Notes: generated by a model not told the origin, from the sequence alone. A DNA stretch of 64,000 nt from Rhodobium gokarnense (GCF_025961475.1 NZ_JAOQNS010000004.1:310001-374000), one strand, 5' to 3'; counted from the first letter of the stretch, positions 1 to 10,974 are shown. Program-made: numbers and translations.

Positions 1-248
1 ATCCGGGCGACGCCATGGATAAGAACCTCTATGACCTGCCGCCGGAGGAGCTGAAGGACATCCCGACCGTCTGCGGCAGCCTGCGCGAAGCCATCGAGTG
101 CCTCGATGCCGACCGCGAGTTCCTGAAGGCCGGCGGCGTCTTCGACGACGACCAGATCGATGCCTATGTCGAGCTGAAGATGGAAGAGGTCCTCGCCTAC
201 GAGATGACCCCGCATCCGATCGAGTTCGACCTCTACTACTCGGTCTAA
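1..248 (+). CDS. glnA: Glutamine synthetase type I, C-terminal end (partial)
   Basis: The frame is open from the window edge to the TAA at 246-248, so only about the last 82 residues are visible. They include NLYDLPPEE, the loop whose tyrosine (codon 30-32) is the AMP-accepting residue of type I enzymes, and the ending [13 protein letters not shown] typical of the family. The enzyme makes glutamine from glutamate, ammonia and ATP in the cytoplasm. The preserved tyrosine suggests control by adenylylation. The ATG at 15 is internal, not a start. A strong terminator follows at 300-333, so nnr is a separate transcription unit. Confidence 0.95.
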   Translation, partial: PGDAMDKNLYDLPPEELKDIPTVCGSLREAIECLDADREFLKAGGVFDDDQIDAYVELKMEEVLAYEMTPHPIEFDLYYSV

Positions 249-299
249 GCACCGCATTTCCGGCGCCAGCAACGACTGGCGCCGTCAGAGGGGAAAGCC

Positions 300-333
300 G
301 GGCCGGAGCGCAAGCGCTCCGGCCCATTTTTTT
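300..333 (+). terminator. Rho-independent terminator after glnA
   Basis: An 11-bp perfect stem (300-310 pairing with 315-325, arms GGGCCGGAGCG and CGCTCCGGCCC) with a 4-nt loop is followed by ATTTTTTTGT. It lies about 50 bases after the glnA stop and ends that transcript. Confidence 0.9.
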
Positions 334-432
334 GTCTTTTTGTCCTGTCCATCGGACCGGTAGCCGCCTTGACAGGCCGGCGATGCCTCCGACAATGGCC
401 GCGTTTCGTTTGGACCTTTGAAGGGCTCTGTT

Positions 433-1938
433 GTGATCGAGCTGTTGACGCCGGAGGAAATGGGGCGGGCCGACGCGGCGACGATCGCCGCGGGAACGCC
501 GGGCATCACGCTGATGGAGGCGGCGGGAAAGGCGATCGCCGAGACCGTCCGCGACCGCTTCGCCGATGCCCGCCGCGTCCTCGTCCTTGCCGGCCCCGGC
601 AACAATGGCGGCGACGGCTATGTGGTGGCGCGTCTTCTGGCCGGGCGCGGCTGCGCCGTCGCGCTCTGCCAGTTCGGCGATCCGGCAAAGCTGAAGGGCG
701 ATGCCAGGCTTGCCGCCGAGGCGTGGGGTGGCGACATCGGCGCGGCCACGCCGGCGTGCGTTCCCGGCCACGACCTCATCATCGATGCGCTGTTCGGCGC
801 CGGGCTCGCCCGGCCGGTGACGGGGGCGGCCGCCGATCTCATCGAGGCCGTCAACGCCGACCCGGCTTCCGTCCTGGCCGTCGACCTGCCGAGCGGCGTT
901 TCCGGCGAGACGGGACTGGCCCAAGGCGCTGCGATCCGGGCCGATGCCACCGTCACCTTCTTCCGTAGGAAGCCCGGGCATCTGCTCTATCCGGGGCGCG
1001 GCCTTTGCGGGCCCGTCGACGTCCATGACATCGGCATTCCCTCCGGCGTCCTTGGCGATATCGCTCCGAAAACCTTTGCCAACGAGCCGGCCCTGTGGCG
1101 CGACCACTGGCACCCGCCGGTCGTCGAGGGCCACAAATACGCCCGCGGCCATGCCGTCGTCGTCTCCGGGCCGGCATCGGCGACGGGCGCCGCGCGCCTT
1201 GCCGCCATGGCGGCGCTGCGGGCCGGGGCGGGGCTCGTCTCGCTCGCCTCGCCGCCGGGCGCCGTCCTCGTCAACGCGGCCCATCTGACGGCGGTCATGG
1301 TGAAGTCCTGCCGCGGCGCGGAGGGGCTGTCGGAGCTGCTGTCGGACACGCGCCTCAACGCGGTCGCCATCGGTCCGGGCGTCGGGATCGGACCCGAAAC
1401 CTGCGACCTCGTCGCTGCCTGCCTCGACGGTGACCGGTCCGTCGTCCTCGATGCCGATGCGCTGACGGCATACCAGAATGAGCCACAAGGACTGTTCGGT
1501 GCCATTGCGGCACACTCCGGGGCGGGCGTGGTGATGACCCCGCATGAAGGGGAGTTTTCCCGGCTGTTCCCCGATCTCGGCGTTGCCAATCCGGAGACGG
1601 CCGTTGTCTCGAAACCGGACAGGGCGCGCCAAGCGGCCGCGCGGAGCGGCGCCGTCGTCGTCCTGAAAGGACCCGATACGGTCATTGCCGCGCCGGACGG
1701 ACGGGCTGCGATCAATGCCAGCGCCCCGCCCTGGCTGGCGACGGCGGGGGCAGGGGATGTGCTCACCGGCATCGTTGCGGGCCTCCTCGCCCAGAAGATG
1801 CCGGCCTTCGAGGCGGCCGCCATGGCGGTCTGGATGCACGGAAAAGCCGCCGCTTGCTTCGGGCCCGGCATGATCGCCGAGGACCTCGCTCCGGCGCTCC
1901 CGGCGGTGTTCGCCGACCTCCTCGAGCCGGGCGATTAA
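433..1938 (+). CDS. nnr: Bifunctional NAD(P)H-hydrate epimerase / ADP-dependent NAD(P)H-hydrate dehydratase
   Basis: This repairs damaged NADH and NADPH hydrates: the N-terminal YjeF_N half (about residues 1-210) epimerises them and the C-terminal ribokinase-like half (about 225-495) dehydrates them using ADP. Visible motifs are AGPGNNGGDGYVVARLL in the first half and ATAGAGDVLTGIVAGLL, with the catalytic GAGD, in the second. The length of about 501 residues fits the fused form. The GTG at 433 is preferred over an in-frame TTG at 418 because AAGGG at 421-425 gives a ribosome site 7 bases before it and the protein then begins MIELLTPEEM. The position next to glnA is common in Hyphomicrobiales. 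Confidence 0.93.
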   Translation: MIELLTPEEMGRADAATIAAGTPGITLMEAAGKAIAETVRDRFADARRVLVLAGPGNNGGDGYVVARLLAGRGCAVALCQFGDPAKLKGDARLAAEAWGGDIGAATPACVPGHDLIIDALFGAGLARPVTGAAADLIEAVNADPASVLAVDLPSGVSGETGLAQGAAIRADATVTFFRRKPGHLLYPGRGLCGPVDVHDIGIPSGVLGDIAPKTFANEPALWRDHWHPPVVEGHKYARGHAVVVSGPASATGAARLAAMAALRAGAGLVSLASPPGAVLVNAAHLTAVMVKSCRGAEGLSELLSDTRLNAVAIGPGVGIGPETCDLVAACLDGDRSVVLDADALTAYQNEPQGLFGAIAAHSGAGVVMTPHEGEFSRLFPDLGVANPETAVVSKPDRARQAAARSGAVVVLKGPDTVIAAPDGRAAINASAPPWLATAGAGDVLTGIVAGLLAQKMPAFEAAAMAVWMHGKAAACFGPGMIAEDLAPALPAVFADLLEPGD

Positions 1939-2090
1939 ACGGCTACCGCGCCTTTCGAGAATTCCGTCAACGCTTCGTTTGGCCTTTCCCCAACGCGCCT
2001 GTCGTGGGCGACGCACATGGCGCACGCATTGCAGCTTTGCCGGCATCAGCAACGAAGTGTTCCGTTTTCGAACGGGAGGCACGAGGACCC

Positions 2091-2234
2091 ATGAAAATCT
2101 TTGCAGCGATCGCCGTCGCCATCGGCGCGGTGCTGTTTTATCAAGCCGGCTTCGACGTCGACCGGCTGCCGATGACCCTTGTCTGGTTCGCGGTTGCGAC
2201 CACAGGTGTCATCTGGGCGTTGGCCAAAATCTGA
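2091..2234 (+). CDS. Small single- or two-span membrane protein, unknown function
   Basis: A 47-residue protein begins at the ATG at 2091 behind a purine-rich ribosome site (GAGGA at 2083-2087). It contains two hydrophobic stretches, about residues 3-20 and 29-44, separated by a short polar linker with FDVDRLP, which suggests a hairpin in the inner membrane. No family was recognised. It stands alone between nnr and the tRNA gene. The reading is supported by start, ribosome site and composition, but no function can be given. Confidence 0.6.
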   Translation: MKIFAAIAVAIGAVLFYQAGFDVDRLPMTLVWFAVATTGVIWALAKI

Positions 2235-2422
2235 GGCGCCGTTTTTTATTGATCTCACGCGCGTTCGCTTCGCCCGCCGCTGCGATGGGGCGGCCTGGCC
2301 GGCCGGCTCCCGTTCGGGCTTGCGAACGCCTTGCGTTCGAAACGGCGCCCCATGAGCCCCGCTGCCGCGCCCCGCGCGGCGGCCCTGCGGCCCTTTTGTG
2401 ATGGAAAAGCGCCGTTTTTCCT
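2235..2422. other. Intergenic stretch without a recognisable gene
   Basis: The DNA between the small membrane protein and the tRNA-Leu promoter is very GC-rich. A short hairpin (CGAACGC, loop CTT, GCGTTCG, near 2326-2342) is visible. The open frames here are overlapping shadows with no ribosome site. Confidence 0.5.
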
Positions 2423-2450
2423 TTGATGGCCGAACATCGGGTGATATAGA
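2423..2450 (+). promoter_or_regulatory. Candidate promoter of tRNA-Leu
   Basis: TTGATG (2423-2428) and TATAGA (2445-2450) lie 16 bases apart and about 38 bases before the mature tRNA. Both hexamers match the sigma-70 consensus at 4 of 6 positions. Confidence 0.45.
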
Positions 2451-2487
2451 GGCGGCGCCTCGGCTTCGGTCGGTTCGGGCGCCCGTT

Positions 2488-2572
2488 GCGGGCGTGGTGG
2501 AATTGGTAGACACGCCAGGTTTAGGTCCTGGTGGCGCAAGCCGTGGGGGTTCAAATCCCTCCGCCCGCACCA
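2488..2572 (+). tRNA. tRNA-Leu, anticodon UAG
   Basis: The 85-nt sequence folds as a class II tRNA. The acceptor arms are GCGGGCG (2488-2494) and CGCCCGC (2562-2568), followed by an encoded ACCA. The anticodon stem CCAGG/CCTGG encloses TTTAGGT, giving TAG at 2522-2524. A variable arm and the T-loop GTTCAAAT are present. It decodes CUA, and possibly other CUN leucine codons by wobble. Confidence 0.97.
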
Positions 2573-2686
2573 AGCTTTCCGCCGGTACCCCCAAAGCTGC
2601 TCCCGAGCGAACCCCACGGCCCCTGAGGGCCGGTCGGGCGGTTCGGCGAACATTCAGACGCGCGATACGTAAGGACAGAGCACGTA

Positions 2687-4033
2687 ATGCAGATCAACGA
2701 GACCCTGAACGAGGGGCTGAAGCGGGAGCTTTCCGTCGTCGTTCCCGCCGACGAGCTGGACAGCCGTCTTGTCAAATACCTGGAGGACGTGAAGGACCGC
2801 GTCCGGCTGCCGGGCTTCCGCCCGGGCAAGGTTCCGCTCGCCCATCTGAAGCGCGTCTACGGCACCGAGGCCATGAAGGAGATCGTCAACGAGACGATCA
2901 CCGAAACCATCCGCTCCTCGATCGACGGCAAGGACGAGAAGCCGGCCTTCCAGCCGGATGTCGACGTGGAGAACGAGACCCTTGAAGGGGTTCTCAATGG
3001 CGACGGCGACCTGACCTTCAAGATCAAGTACGAGGTCCTGCCGGAATTCGAGCTCGGCGACTTCAAGTCGATCAGCATCGAGCGCCCGGTGGCCGAGGTC
3101 ACCGACGAGGAGGTCGAGGCGCGGGTCCGCCAGATTGCCGAAGGCAACCAGAGCTACGCGCCGCGCGAAGAGGGCGCTGCCGCCGAGGACGGCGACCGGG
3201 TGACCCTTTCCTATGTCGGCAAGCTCGACGGCGAGGCCTTTGAGGGCGGCAGCGACGAGAACGGGCAGATCGTGCTCGGCTCCGGCCGCTTCATCCCGGG
3301 CTTTGAGGAGCAGATCGTCGGCGTCAAGGTCGGCGACGAGAAGACCATCAAGGTGACCTTCCCGGAGGACTATCCGGCCGAGCATCTGGCCGGCAAGGAG
3401 ACCGAGTTCGACATCGTCATCAAGGAAGTGGCGGCGCCGGAAGAGGTCGTGCTGGACGATGCCTTCGCCTCGCGCTTCGGCATCGAATCGATGGACAAGC
3501 TCAACGAGACCGTCAAGCAGCAGATCGAGAACGAGTTCGCCGGCGAAAGCCGCCAGAAGGTCAAGCGCCAGCTCCTCGACAAGCTCGACGAGCTGCACAA
3601 GTTCGAGCTGCCGCCGACCCTGCTGCAGAGCGAGTTCGAGCAGATCTGGGGCCAGCTCACCAACAACATGGAGCAGGCCAAGCACAGCTTCGAGGACGAG
3701 GACACCACCGAGGAGAAGGCGCGCGAGGAGTATATGACCATCGCGGAGCGCCGGGTCCGCCTCGGTCTCGTCCTGTCGGAGATCGGCGAGCGCAACGAGA
3801 TCAAGGTCACCGAAGAGGAAATGCAGCGGGCCCTCTATGAGAAGGTCAGCCAGTTCCCGGGCCAGGAAAAGCAGGTGGTGGAGTACTACCAGCAGAACCC
3901 GACGGCGATGGCGAGCCTGCGCGCACCGATCTATGAGGACAAGGTCATCGACTATCTGCTGGAGCTCGCCGAGGTGGAGGAAAAGACCGTCACCAAGGAC
4001 GAGCTCTTTGCCGAGGACGACACCAAGAAGTGA
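2687..4033 (+). CDS. tig: Trigger factor, ribosome-associated chaperone
   Basis: This cytoplasmic chaperone binds near the ribosome exit tunnel and shields nascent chains. The ribosome-docking loop GFRPGKVP is at residues 43-50. A central FKBP-like peptidyl-prolyl isomerase domain (about 150-245, with GSGRFIPGFEEQIVG) is followed by the long helical C-terminal arms. The 448-residue length is typical. The ATG at 2687 has an AAGGA site upstream. As in many bacteria it precedes clpP and clpX, here separated from clpP by a possible terminator. Confidence 0.98.
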   Translation: MQINETLNEGLKRELSVVVPADELDSRLVKYLEDVKDRVRLPGFRPGKVPLAHLKRVYGTEAMKEIVNETITETIRSSIDGKDEKPAFQPDVDVENETLEGVLNGDGDLTFKIKYEVLPEFELGDFKSISIERPVAEVTDEEVEARVRQIAEGNQSYAPREEGAAAEDGDRVTLSYVGKLDGEAFEGGSDENGQIVLGSGRFIPGFEEQIVGVKVGDEKTIKVTFPEDYPAEHLAGKETEFDIVIKEVAAPEEVVLDDAFASRFGIESMDKLNETVKQQIENEFAGESRQKVKRQLLDKLDELHKFELPPTLLQSEFEQIWGQLTNNMEQAKHSFEDEDTTEEKAREEYMTIAERRVRLGLVLSEIGERNEIKVTEEEMQRALYEKVSQFPGQEKQVVEYYQQNPTAMASLRAPIYEDKVIDYLLELAEVEEKTVTKDELFAEDDTKK

Positions 4034-4044
4034 CCGCCATTGGG

Positions 4045-4081
4045 AGGGCGCCCCGAACGGCTTTTGCCCGGGCGCCCTTTC
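4045..4081 (+). terminator. Possible terminator after tig
   Basis: AGGGCGCC at 4045-4052 pairs with GGCGCCCT at 4071-4078 across an 18-nt loop and is followed by TTT. It lies directly behind the tig stop. The long loop and short T run make it a moderate call. Confidence 0.5.
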
Positions 4082-4254
4082 CGGCTCTTCCGGTGCCGCG
4101 CGGCCGGGCCGCTAACCACGGCGGTCGAATGACGCTTTTTTATCGGGCGGCGTTTGACTAAATAGGACCAGACACCGATCCGAATCGGGGCCGCCCCCCG
4201 ATCGCACCGCGCAAGGCGGGGACCGCCCCGCCGCGACGACGACAAGGACTGTTT

Positions 4255-4896
4255 ATGGCCGACCGCGATCCCGTCGATTACACCGTCAATTCCCTGGTCC
4301 CCATGGTGGTCGAGCAGACCAACCGCGGCGAGCGGGCCTACGACATTTTTTCCCGGCTCCTGAAGGAGCGCATCATTTTCATCACCGGGCCGATCGAGGA
4401 CACGGTGGCGACGCTGGTCTGCGCCCAGCTTTTGTTCCTGGAATCGGAAAACCCGAAGAAGGAAATCGCGCTCTATATCAATTCGCCCGGCGGCATCGTC
4501 TCGTCCGGCCTTGCCATCTACGACACCATGCAGTTCATCCGCCCGGCGGTCTCGACCCTGTGCTTCGGCCAGGCCGCCTCGATGGGCTCGCTGCTGCTGG
4601 CGGCCGGCGAGAAGGACATGCGCTTTGCGCTGCCGAACGCGCGCATCATGGTGCACCAGCCGTCCGGCGGCTTCCGCGGCCAGGCCAGCGATATCATGTT
4701 GCACGCCCAGGAGATCCTGGCGCTGAAGAAGCGCCTCAACGAGATCTACGGCAAGCACACCGGCCAGGAGCTCGACAAGATCGAGGCGGCGCTGGAGCGC
4801 GACAATTTCATGACGGCGGAGAAGGCGCAGGAGTTCGGCATCGTCGACCAGGTGATTTCCGACCGCGACATGATCTCCGGCGGCGCGGAAAGCTGA
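4255..4896 (+). CDS. clpP: ATP-dependent Clp protease proteolytic subunit
   Basis: This is the serine peptidase core that forms double heptamer rings and degrades substrates unfolded by ClpX or ClpA. The catalytic triad is visible as Ser109 in GQAASMGS, His134 in IMVHQPSGG and Asp183 in ERDNF. The length of 213 residues is usual for Hyphomicrobiales. The frame opens at the ATG at 4255 behind ACAAGGAC. The downstream neighbour is its partner clpX after a 308-base gap, so the two probably have separate promoters. Confidence 0.98.
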   Translation: MADRDPVDYTVNSLVPMVVEQTNRGERAYDIFSRLLKERIIFITGPIEDTVATLVCAQLLFLESENPKKEIALYINSPGGIVSSGLAIYDTMQFIRPAVSTLCFGQAASMGSLLLAAGEKDMRFALPNARIMVHQPSGGFRGQASDIMLHAQEILALKKRLNEIYGKHTGQELDKIEAALERDNFMTAEKAQEFGIVDQVISDRDMISGGAES

Positions 4897-5204
4897 CGGC
4901 CGAGCCGGGTCGCAAGGGGGCGCCTGGTACGTCCGGGAGAGTTGCCGCGAAGTGTGCCCTTGCGGGCGCACCTTACGGAAAATCTCGGATGTTGTGCCGC
5001 AGCCCTCTATTCTTTAGCGTAAGGGCCATTAAGTTTCTCTTGAGTGTTGGCCGTCTAACATGATGTCATCGCATCATGCGTTTGACGACGGCGGACGTTC
5101 GAAGACGTGTGGGATGGCACGACAGGAGCAGGATCGCCTCCCGGTCCGGCTTTCCATTCCGACAAGGAAGGCGCGTTGCCTTCCCGCGACGTGAGGATGA
5201 TTGA
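4897..5204. other. clpP-clpX intergenic region with hairpins
   Basis: This 308-base gap holds no convincing gene. Visible elements are a hairpin CATGATG/CATCATG (5059-5065 with 5072-5078), a second hairpin GGAAGGC/GCCTTCC (5166-5172 with 5178-5184) in the clpX leader about 20 bases before the start codon, and TTAA-N7-TTGA (5029-5043), one mismatch from the CtrA box TTAA-N7-TTAA. The leader hairpin could affect clpX translation. Confidence 0.45.
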
Positions 5205-6467
<1,263 letters not shown>

Positions 6468-6480
6468 CTTTCGGGGATAG

Positions 6481-6535
6481 GTCAAGGCATCGCCGTTCAC
6501 GTGCCTTGACACCCATAGGGCCGAGCGCCACCTAA
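6481..6535 (+). promoter_or_regulatory. Inverted repeat and candidate heat-shock-type promoter upstream of lon
   Basis: GTCAAGGCA (6481-6489) and TGCCTTGAC (6502-6510) form a perfect 9-bp inverted repeat with a 12-base loop. The right arm supplies CTTGACA, a -35-like element. ACCTAAT follows near 6529-6535. Lon is a classic RpoH target, so an RpoH-type promoter is plausible, but the -10 match is weak. Confidence 0.35.
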
Positions 6536-6693
6536 TACGGACAAGCGGCAGTGCCGGAGACGCCGGATGCGCCCGTTTTGGGGTGTTCGGCGCCTGCCGA
6601 TTTCCTCCCGACACCGCTTCCATTGCCGCAGGTGCGCGGACCGTTGGCACGCCTCGTGCAACGTTCGGCACCGTTCAGGAAAAGGATGACCCG

Positions 6694-9120
6694 ATGTCCG
6701 CCATTGATTCGAGCTCTCCGGAAAAGAAGCAAGACGAAAACGTGTTCCCGGTTCTGCCGCTGCGCGACATCGTCGTCTTCCCGCACATGATCGTCCCGCT
6801 CTTCGTCGGCCGCGAGAAATCCATCCGCGCCCTTGAGGAAGTGATGCAGGGCGACACCCAGATTCTGCTTGCGACCCAGAAGAACAGCTCCGACGACGAC
6901 CCCTCGACCGACCAGATCTACGAGGTCGGCACGCTAGCCACCGTGCTGCAGCTCCTGAAGCTGCCGGACGGCACCGTGAAGGTGCTGGTGGAAGGCGGCG
7001 ACCGGGCCGAGATCGTCGAATTCAGCGACCGCGACGACCTGTTCGAGGCGCGCATCGAGGTGCTGCCGGAGGACGAGGGCGACGAGGTCGAGGCCGAAGC
7101 GCTTGCCCGTTCCGTGGTCAACGAGTTCGAAAATTACGTCAAATTGAACAAAAAGGTGTCACCGGAGGTGCTCGGCGCCATCGGGCAGATCGACGACTAT
7201 TCCAAGCTCGCCGACACCATCGCCTCGCACCTGGCGATCAAGATCCCGGAGAAGCAGGAAATCCTGTCGATCGTCTCCGTCGGCGGCCGGCTGGAGCGCA
7301 TCCTCGGCCTGATGGAGAGTGAGATCTCCGTGCTGCAGGTCGAAAAGCGCATCCGCAGCCGGGTCAAGCGCCAGATGGAGAAGACCCAGCGCGAGTACTA
7401 TCTCAACGAGCAGATGAAGGCGATCCAGAAGGAGCTCGGCGACTCGGAGGACGGGCGCGACGAGATCCAGGAACTGGAAGACAAGATCGCCAAGACCAAG
7501 CTCAGCAAGGAAGCCAAGGAAAAGGCCCTCGGCGAGATCAAGAAGCTGCGCCAGATGAGCCCGATGTCGGCCGAGGCGACGGTGGTGCGCAACTACCTCG
7601 ACTGGCTGCTCGGCATTCCGTGGTCCAGGAGCTCCAAGGTCAAGAACGATCTCGGCTATGCCGAAGAGGTGCTCGACGCCGACCACTATGGCCTGGAAAA
7701 GGTCAAGGAGCGGATCATCGAATATCTCGCCGTGCAGAGCCGGGCCAACAAGCTGAAGGGGCCGATCCTCTGCCTCGTCGGGCCTCCGGGCGTCGGCAAG
7801 ACCTCGCTCGGCAAGTCGATCGCGCGGGCCACGGGCCGCGAATTCGTGCGCATGTCGCTGGGCGGCGTGCGCGACGAGGCGGAAATCCGCGGCCACCGGC
7901 GGACCTATATCGGCTCGATGCCCGGCAAGGTCATCCAGTCGATGAAGAAGGCCAAGAAATCCAACCCGCTGTTCCTTCTCGACGAGATCGACAAGATGGG
8001 CATGGATTTCCGCGGCGATCCGTCGTCGGCGCTGCTTGAGGTGCTCGATCCGGAGCAGAACTCCTCGTTCATGGACCACTATCTGGAGGTCGAGTACGAC
8101 CTCTCCAACGTGATGTTCGTGACGACGGCCAACACCCTCAACATCCCGGCGCCGCTGATGGACCGCATGGAGATCATCCGCATCGCCGGCTACACCGAGG
8201 ACGAGAAGGTCGAGATCGCCAAGCGCCACCTGATGCCGAAGACGCAGAAAGACCACGGCCTTGACGATGGCGAGTTCGCCATCACGGAGCCGGCGCTCCG
8301 GATGCTGATCCGGCGCTACACCCGCGAGGCGGGCGTCAGGAACCTTGAGCGCGAGATCGCGACCCTGTCGCGGAAAGCCATCAAGGAGCTGCTGACGTCT
8401 AGGAAGAAGAGCATCAAGGTCACGCCGAAGAAGCTCGAGGAGTATCTCGGCGCGCCGCGCTATCGCTACGGCGAAGCGGAGGACGAGGACCGGGTCGGCG
8501 TCGTCACCGGCCTTGCCTGGACCGAAGTCGGCGGCGAGCTGCTGACGATCGAAGGCGTCGACATGCCCGGCAAGGGCAAGATGACCGTGACCGGCAATCT
8601 GCGCGACGTGATGAAGGAATCGATCTCGGCGGCGGCGTCCTACGTCCGTTCGCGGTCGGTCGATTTCGGCATCAAGCCGAGCCTCTTCGACCGGCGGGAC
8701 ATCCACGTCCACGTGCCGGAAGGCGCCACCCCGAAGGACGGTCCGTCGGCGGGCGTTGCCATGGTCACCGCGATCGTCTCGGTGATGACCGGGGTTCCGG
8801 TCAAGAAGAGCGTCGCCATGACCGGCGAGATCACGCTGCGCGGACGGGTGCTGCCGATCGGCGGGCTGAAGGAGAAGCTCCTTGCGGCGCTGCGCGGCGG
8901 CATCAAGACGGTGCTGATCCCGGAAGAGAACGCCAAGGACCTGACCGAGATTCCGGACAACGTGAAGAACGCGCTGGATATCATCCCGGTCGGTCGCATG
9001 GACGAGGTGCTGGCCAATGCCCTTGCGGGCGAGCTGGAACCGATCGAATGGGACGCGGCGGACGAGGAGCAGAAACCCGCCGTTTCCGACGACGACAGCG
9101 CCGCTTTAACGGCGCATTAA
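6694..9120 (+). CDS. lon: ATP-dependent protease La (Lon)
   Basis: This homohexameric cytoplasmic AAA+ protease removes damaged and regulatory proteins. The N-terminal LAN substrate domain begins [16 protein letters not shown] coiled region is followed by Walker [10 protein letters not shown] (Lys369) and the C-terminal serine-lysine protease domain with Ser685 in [11 protein letters not shown]. The ATG at 6694 is chosen because AGGAAAAGG lies just before it. A frame extending to 6583 has no ribosome site and adds residues unlike Lon. The length is 808 residues, as expected. Confidence 0.97.
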   Translation: MSAIDSSSPEKKQDENVFPVLPLRDIVVFPHMIVPLFVGREKSIRALEEVMQGDTQILLATQKNSSDDDPSTDQIYEVGTLATVLQLLKLPDGTVKVLVEGGDRAEIVEFSDRDDLFEARIEVLPEDEGDEVEAEALARSVVNEFENYVKLNKKVSPEVLGAIGQIDDYSKLADTIASHLAIKIPEKQEILSIVSVGGRLERILGLMESEISVLQVEKRIRSRVKRQMEKTQREYYLNEQMKAIQKELGDSEDGRDEIQELEDKIAKTKLSKEAKEKALGEIKKLRQMSPMSAEATVVRNYLDWLLGIPWSRSSKVKNDLGYAEEVLDADHYGLEKVKERIIEYLAVQSRANKLKGPILCLVGPPGVGKTSLGKSIARATGREFVRMSLGGVRDEAEIRGHRRTYIGSMPGKVIQSMKKAKKSNPLFLLDEIDKMGMDFRGDPSSALLEVLDPEQNSSFMDHYLEVEYDLSNVMFVTTANTLNIPAPLMDRMEIIRIAGYTEDEKVEIAKRHLMPKTQKDHGLDDGEFAITEPALRMLIRRYTREAGVRNLEREIATLSRKAIKELLTSRKKSIKVTPKKLEEYLGAPRYRYGEAEDEDRVGVVTGLAWTEVGGELLTIEGVDMPGKGKMTVTGNLRDVMKESISAAASYVRSRSVDFGIKPSLFDRRDIHVHVPEGATPKDGPSAGVAMVTAIVSVMTGVPVKKSVAMTGEITLRGRVLPIGGLKEKLLAALRGGIKTVLIPEENAKDLTEIPDNVKNALDIIPVGRMDEVLANALAGELEPIEWDAADEEQKPAVSDDDSAALTAH

Positions 9121-9145
9121 GCGACAAAGCTGCAACACAAACGTC

Positions 9146-9173
9146 CCCCCGGCCGTCTGGCCGGGGGTTTTTT
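9146..9173 (+). terminator. Strong rho-independent terminator after lon
   Basis: CCCCCGGCC (9146-9154), loop GTCT, GGCCGGGGG (9159-9167), then TTTTTT. It begins 26 bases after the lon stop and separates lon from hupB. Confidence 0.95.
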
Positions 9174-9303
9174 ATTGAAAATGGTGAAAAACCGCGGATT
9201 TCTGCGAGAAACAGCCTTGCTTTCGGCGGCTTTTCCCCAGAAGTATGAACCTTGGCGGGCAAGCGGCGAATCAGGCAGCCCGCAAGACACGAAAGGATTT
9301 CTG

Positions 9304-9579
9304 ATGAACAAGAATGAACTCATCGCCGACGTCGCCGAGCGCACGGGGCTGACGAAGGCCGCTGCCGGCGAAGCCGTCGACGCGACCTTCGCTGCGGTGA
9401 CCGATGCCCTGAAGAAGGGCGACGAGGTCCGCATCATCGGTTTCGGCAACTTCTCGGTCACCCAGCGTGCCGCCACCGAGGGACGCAACCCGCGCACCGG
9501 CGAGACCATCAAGATCCCGGCATCCAAGACGCCGAAGTTCAAGGCCGGCAAGGGCCTCAAGGATTCCGTCAACGGCTGA
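9304..9579 (+). CDS. hupB: DNA-binding protein HU
   Basis: This 91-residue nucleoid protein of the HU/IHF family bends DNA as a dimer. MNKNELIADVAERTGL opens the helical dimerisation body, and the beta-arm signature GRNPRTGETIKI with the ending KFKAGKGLKDSVN is clear. The ATG at 9304 follows GAAAGGA. The listed upstream extension to 9175 overlaps the lon terminator zone and is rejected. The order lon-hupB is conserved in Hyphomicrobiales. A terminator follows at 9644-9679. Confidence 0.97.
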   Translation: MNKNELIADVAERTGLTKAAAGEAVDATFAAVTDALKKGDEVRIIGFGNFSVTQRAATEGRNPRTGETIKIPASKTPKFKAGKGLKDSVNG

Positions 9580-9643
9580 CCCCATTGGCGCCCGATCCGC
9601 GCGGCCTCATCGGCCGCGGCGGAGCCGGGTCCTTGCTACCTGC

Positions 9644-9679
9644 GAAAACGGGTCGTTCCGATCGGGGCGGCCCGTTTTC
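9644..9679 (+). terminator. Bidirectional-type terminator after hupB
   Basis: GAAAACGGG (9644-9652) pairs perfectly with CCCGTTTTC (9671-9679) across an 18-base loop. The A-run before and T-run within the right arm are typical of terminators that work in both directions. Confidence 0.7.
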
Positions 9680-9768
9680 ATTTGGGCACTTCTCCCTGTT
9701 GCGCTGTCCCGCCGGCCCCGGCACAGTGGCGGCCGATTGCAGGTATCGCGTTTTGAGGAGGCGCCCCG

Positions 9769-10974
9769 GTGACCGCGCTCGCAGAAATTCCCTACGGCCT
9801 TTACTGGTCGACTCCGTTCGCCAAGTGGCAGGGGGCGTTCGCGTCCCTCAACAGCGTCGAATTCGCCGCCCATGTGGCGCGGCAGGAATTGGCGAAGCGC
9901 GCGGTCGACCCAGGCGTCTTCGACCATGCGGTGCTGGGCATCAGCGTGCCGCAGCACCATTCCTTCTATGGCGCGCCCTGGTTCATGGGGCTGATCGGGG
10001 CCGGCCATGTGGGCGGGCCGACGGTGATGCAGGCCTGCGCCACCGGCGCGCGGGCGTTGCTGTCCGGCACCCAGGAGATCGGTTCCGGCATGGCCGGCGT
10101 CAGCCTCATCGCCACCTGCGACCGCACTTCCAACGGCCCGCACCTCTACTATCCGAATCCGCGCGGGCCCGGTGGCACGGGGGCGTCGGAAGACTGGGTC
10201 ATGGACAATTTCGGCTGCGATCCGCTCGGCGGCCACGCCATGGTGACGACTGCGGAGAACGTTGCGAAAAAGCACGGGATTTCAACGGAGGAGCAGCATG
10301 AGGTCGTGCTCCGTCGCCACGCGCAGTACCAGATGGCGACCGCGGACGACCGGGCCTTCCAGCGCCGCTACATGACGCTGCCCTTCGAGGTGCCGACACC
10401 GAACTTCAGGAAGATCGCCACGACCATCGACGGCGACGAGGGGATCACGGCAACGACGGCGGAGGGGCTCTCGCGCCTGAAGCCCGTGGTTCCCGGCGGC
10501 ACGGTCACCTTCGGCGGCCAGACCCATCCGGCGGACGGATCCGTTGCCATGGTTGTCGCAACCCCTGATAAGGCGCGCGAGCTGTCGCGCGATGCTGCGA
10601 TCCGGATTTCGCTTTGCGGTTTCGGCCAGGCGCGCACGGAACTCGCCCACATGCCCGAGGCGACGATCCCGGCAGCTCGGCGGGCGCTCGACCAGGCCGG
10701 GCTCGAGATCTCGCAGATGGTGGCGATCAAGTCGCACAACCCGTTTGCGGTCAACGACATCGTCTTTGCCCGCGAGACCGGGTGCGACCTTTCCGCCATG
10801 AACAATTACGGCTCGTCGCTGATCTGGGGCCATCCCCAGGCGCCGACGGGGCTGCGCTCCATCATCGAGCTGATCGAGGAACTGGTGATCCGGGGCGGCG
10901 GCTACGGGCTCTTTGAGGGCTGTGCGGCGGGTGATACGGCGATGGCCGTCGTCCTCAAGGTGGAGAGCCGCTGA
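9769..10974 (+). CDS. Thiolase-family protein (acetyl-CoA acetyltransferase-like)
   Basis: The 401-residue protein has the thiolase fold. The N-terminal nucleophile region is QACATGARAL, the His-containing loop reads SHNPFAVND where classical thiolases have NEAFA, a GHPQAPTG motif replaces GHPIGATG, and the C-terminal Cys lies in EGCAAGDTAMA. These changes place it in a divergent branch, so the acyl substrate is unknown. GTG at 9769 follows GAGGAG. It precedes an AMP-forming CoA ligase by 171 bases, suggesting CoA-dependent side-chain degradation of an aromatic or branched acid. Thiolytic activity is inferred, not shown. Confidence 0.85.
   Translation: MTALAEIPYGLYWSTPFAKWQGAFASLNSVEFAAHVARQELAKRAVDPGVFDHAVLGISVPQHHSFYGAPWFMGLIGAGHVGGPTVMQACATGARALLSGTQEIGSGMAGVSLIATCDRTSNGPHLYYPNPRGPGGTGASEDWVMDNFGCDPLGGHAMVTTAENVAKKHGISTEEQHEVVLRRHAQYQMATADDRAFQRRYMTLPFEVPTPNFRKIATTIDGDEGITATTAEGLSRLKPVVPGGTVTFGGQTHPADGSVAMVVATPDKARELSRDAAIRISLCGFGQARTELAHMPEATIPAARRALDQAGLEISQMVAIKSHNPFAVNDIVFARETGCDLSAMNNYGSSLIWGHPQAPTGLRSIIELIEELVIRGGGYGLFEGCAAGDTAMAVVLKVESR

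Noticed and set aside
15-248. Independent 77-residue protein
   Set aside because: The frame is open upstream to the window edge and the residues match the C-terminus of glutamine synthetase.
9580-9768. tRNA gene after hupB
   Set aside because: Some relatives have a tRNA near here. No cloverleaf was found; the only structure is the terminator hairpin at 9644-9679.
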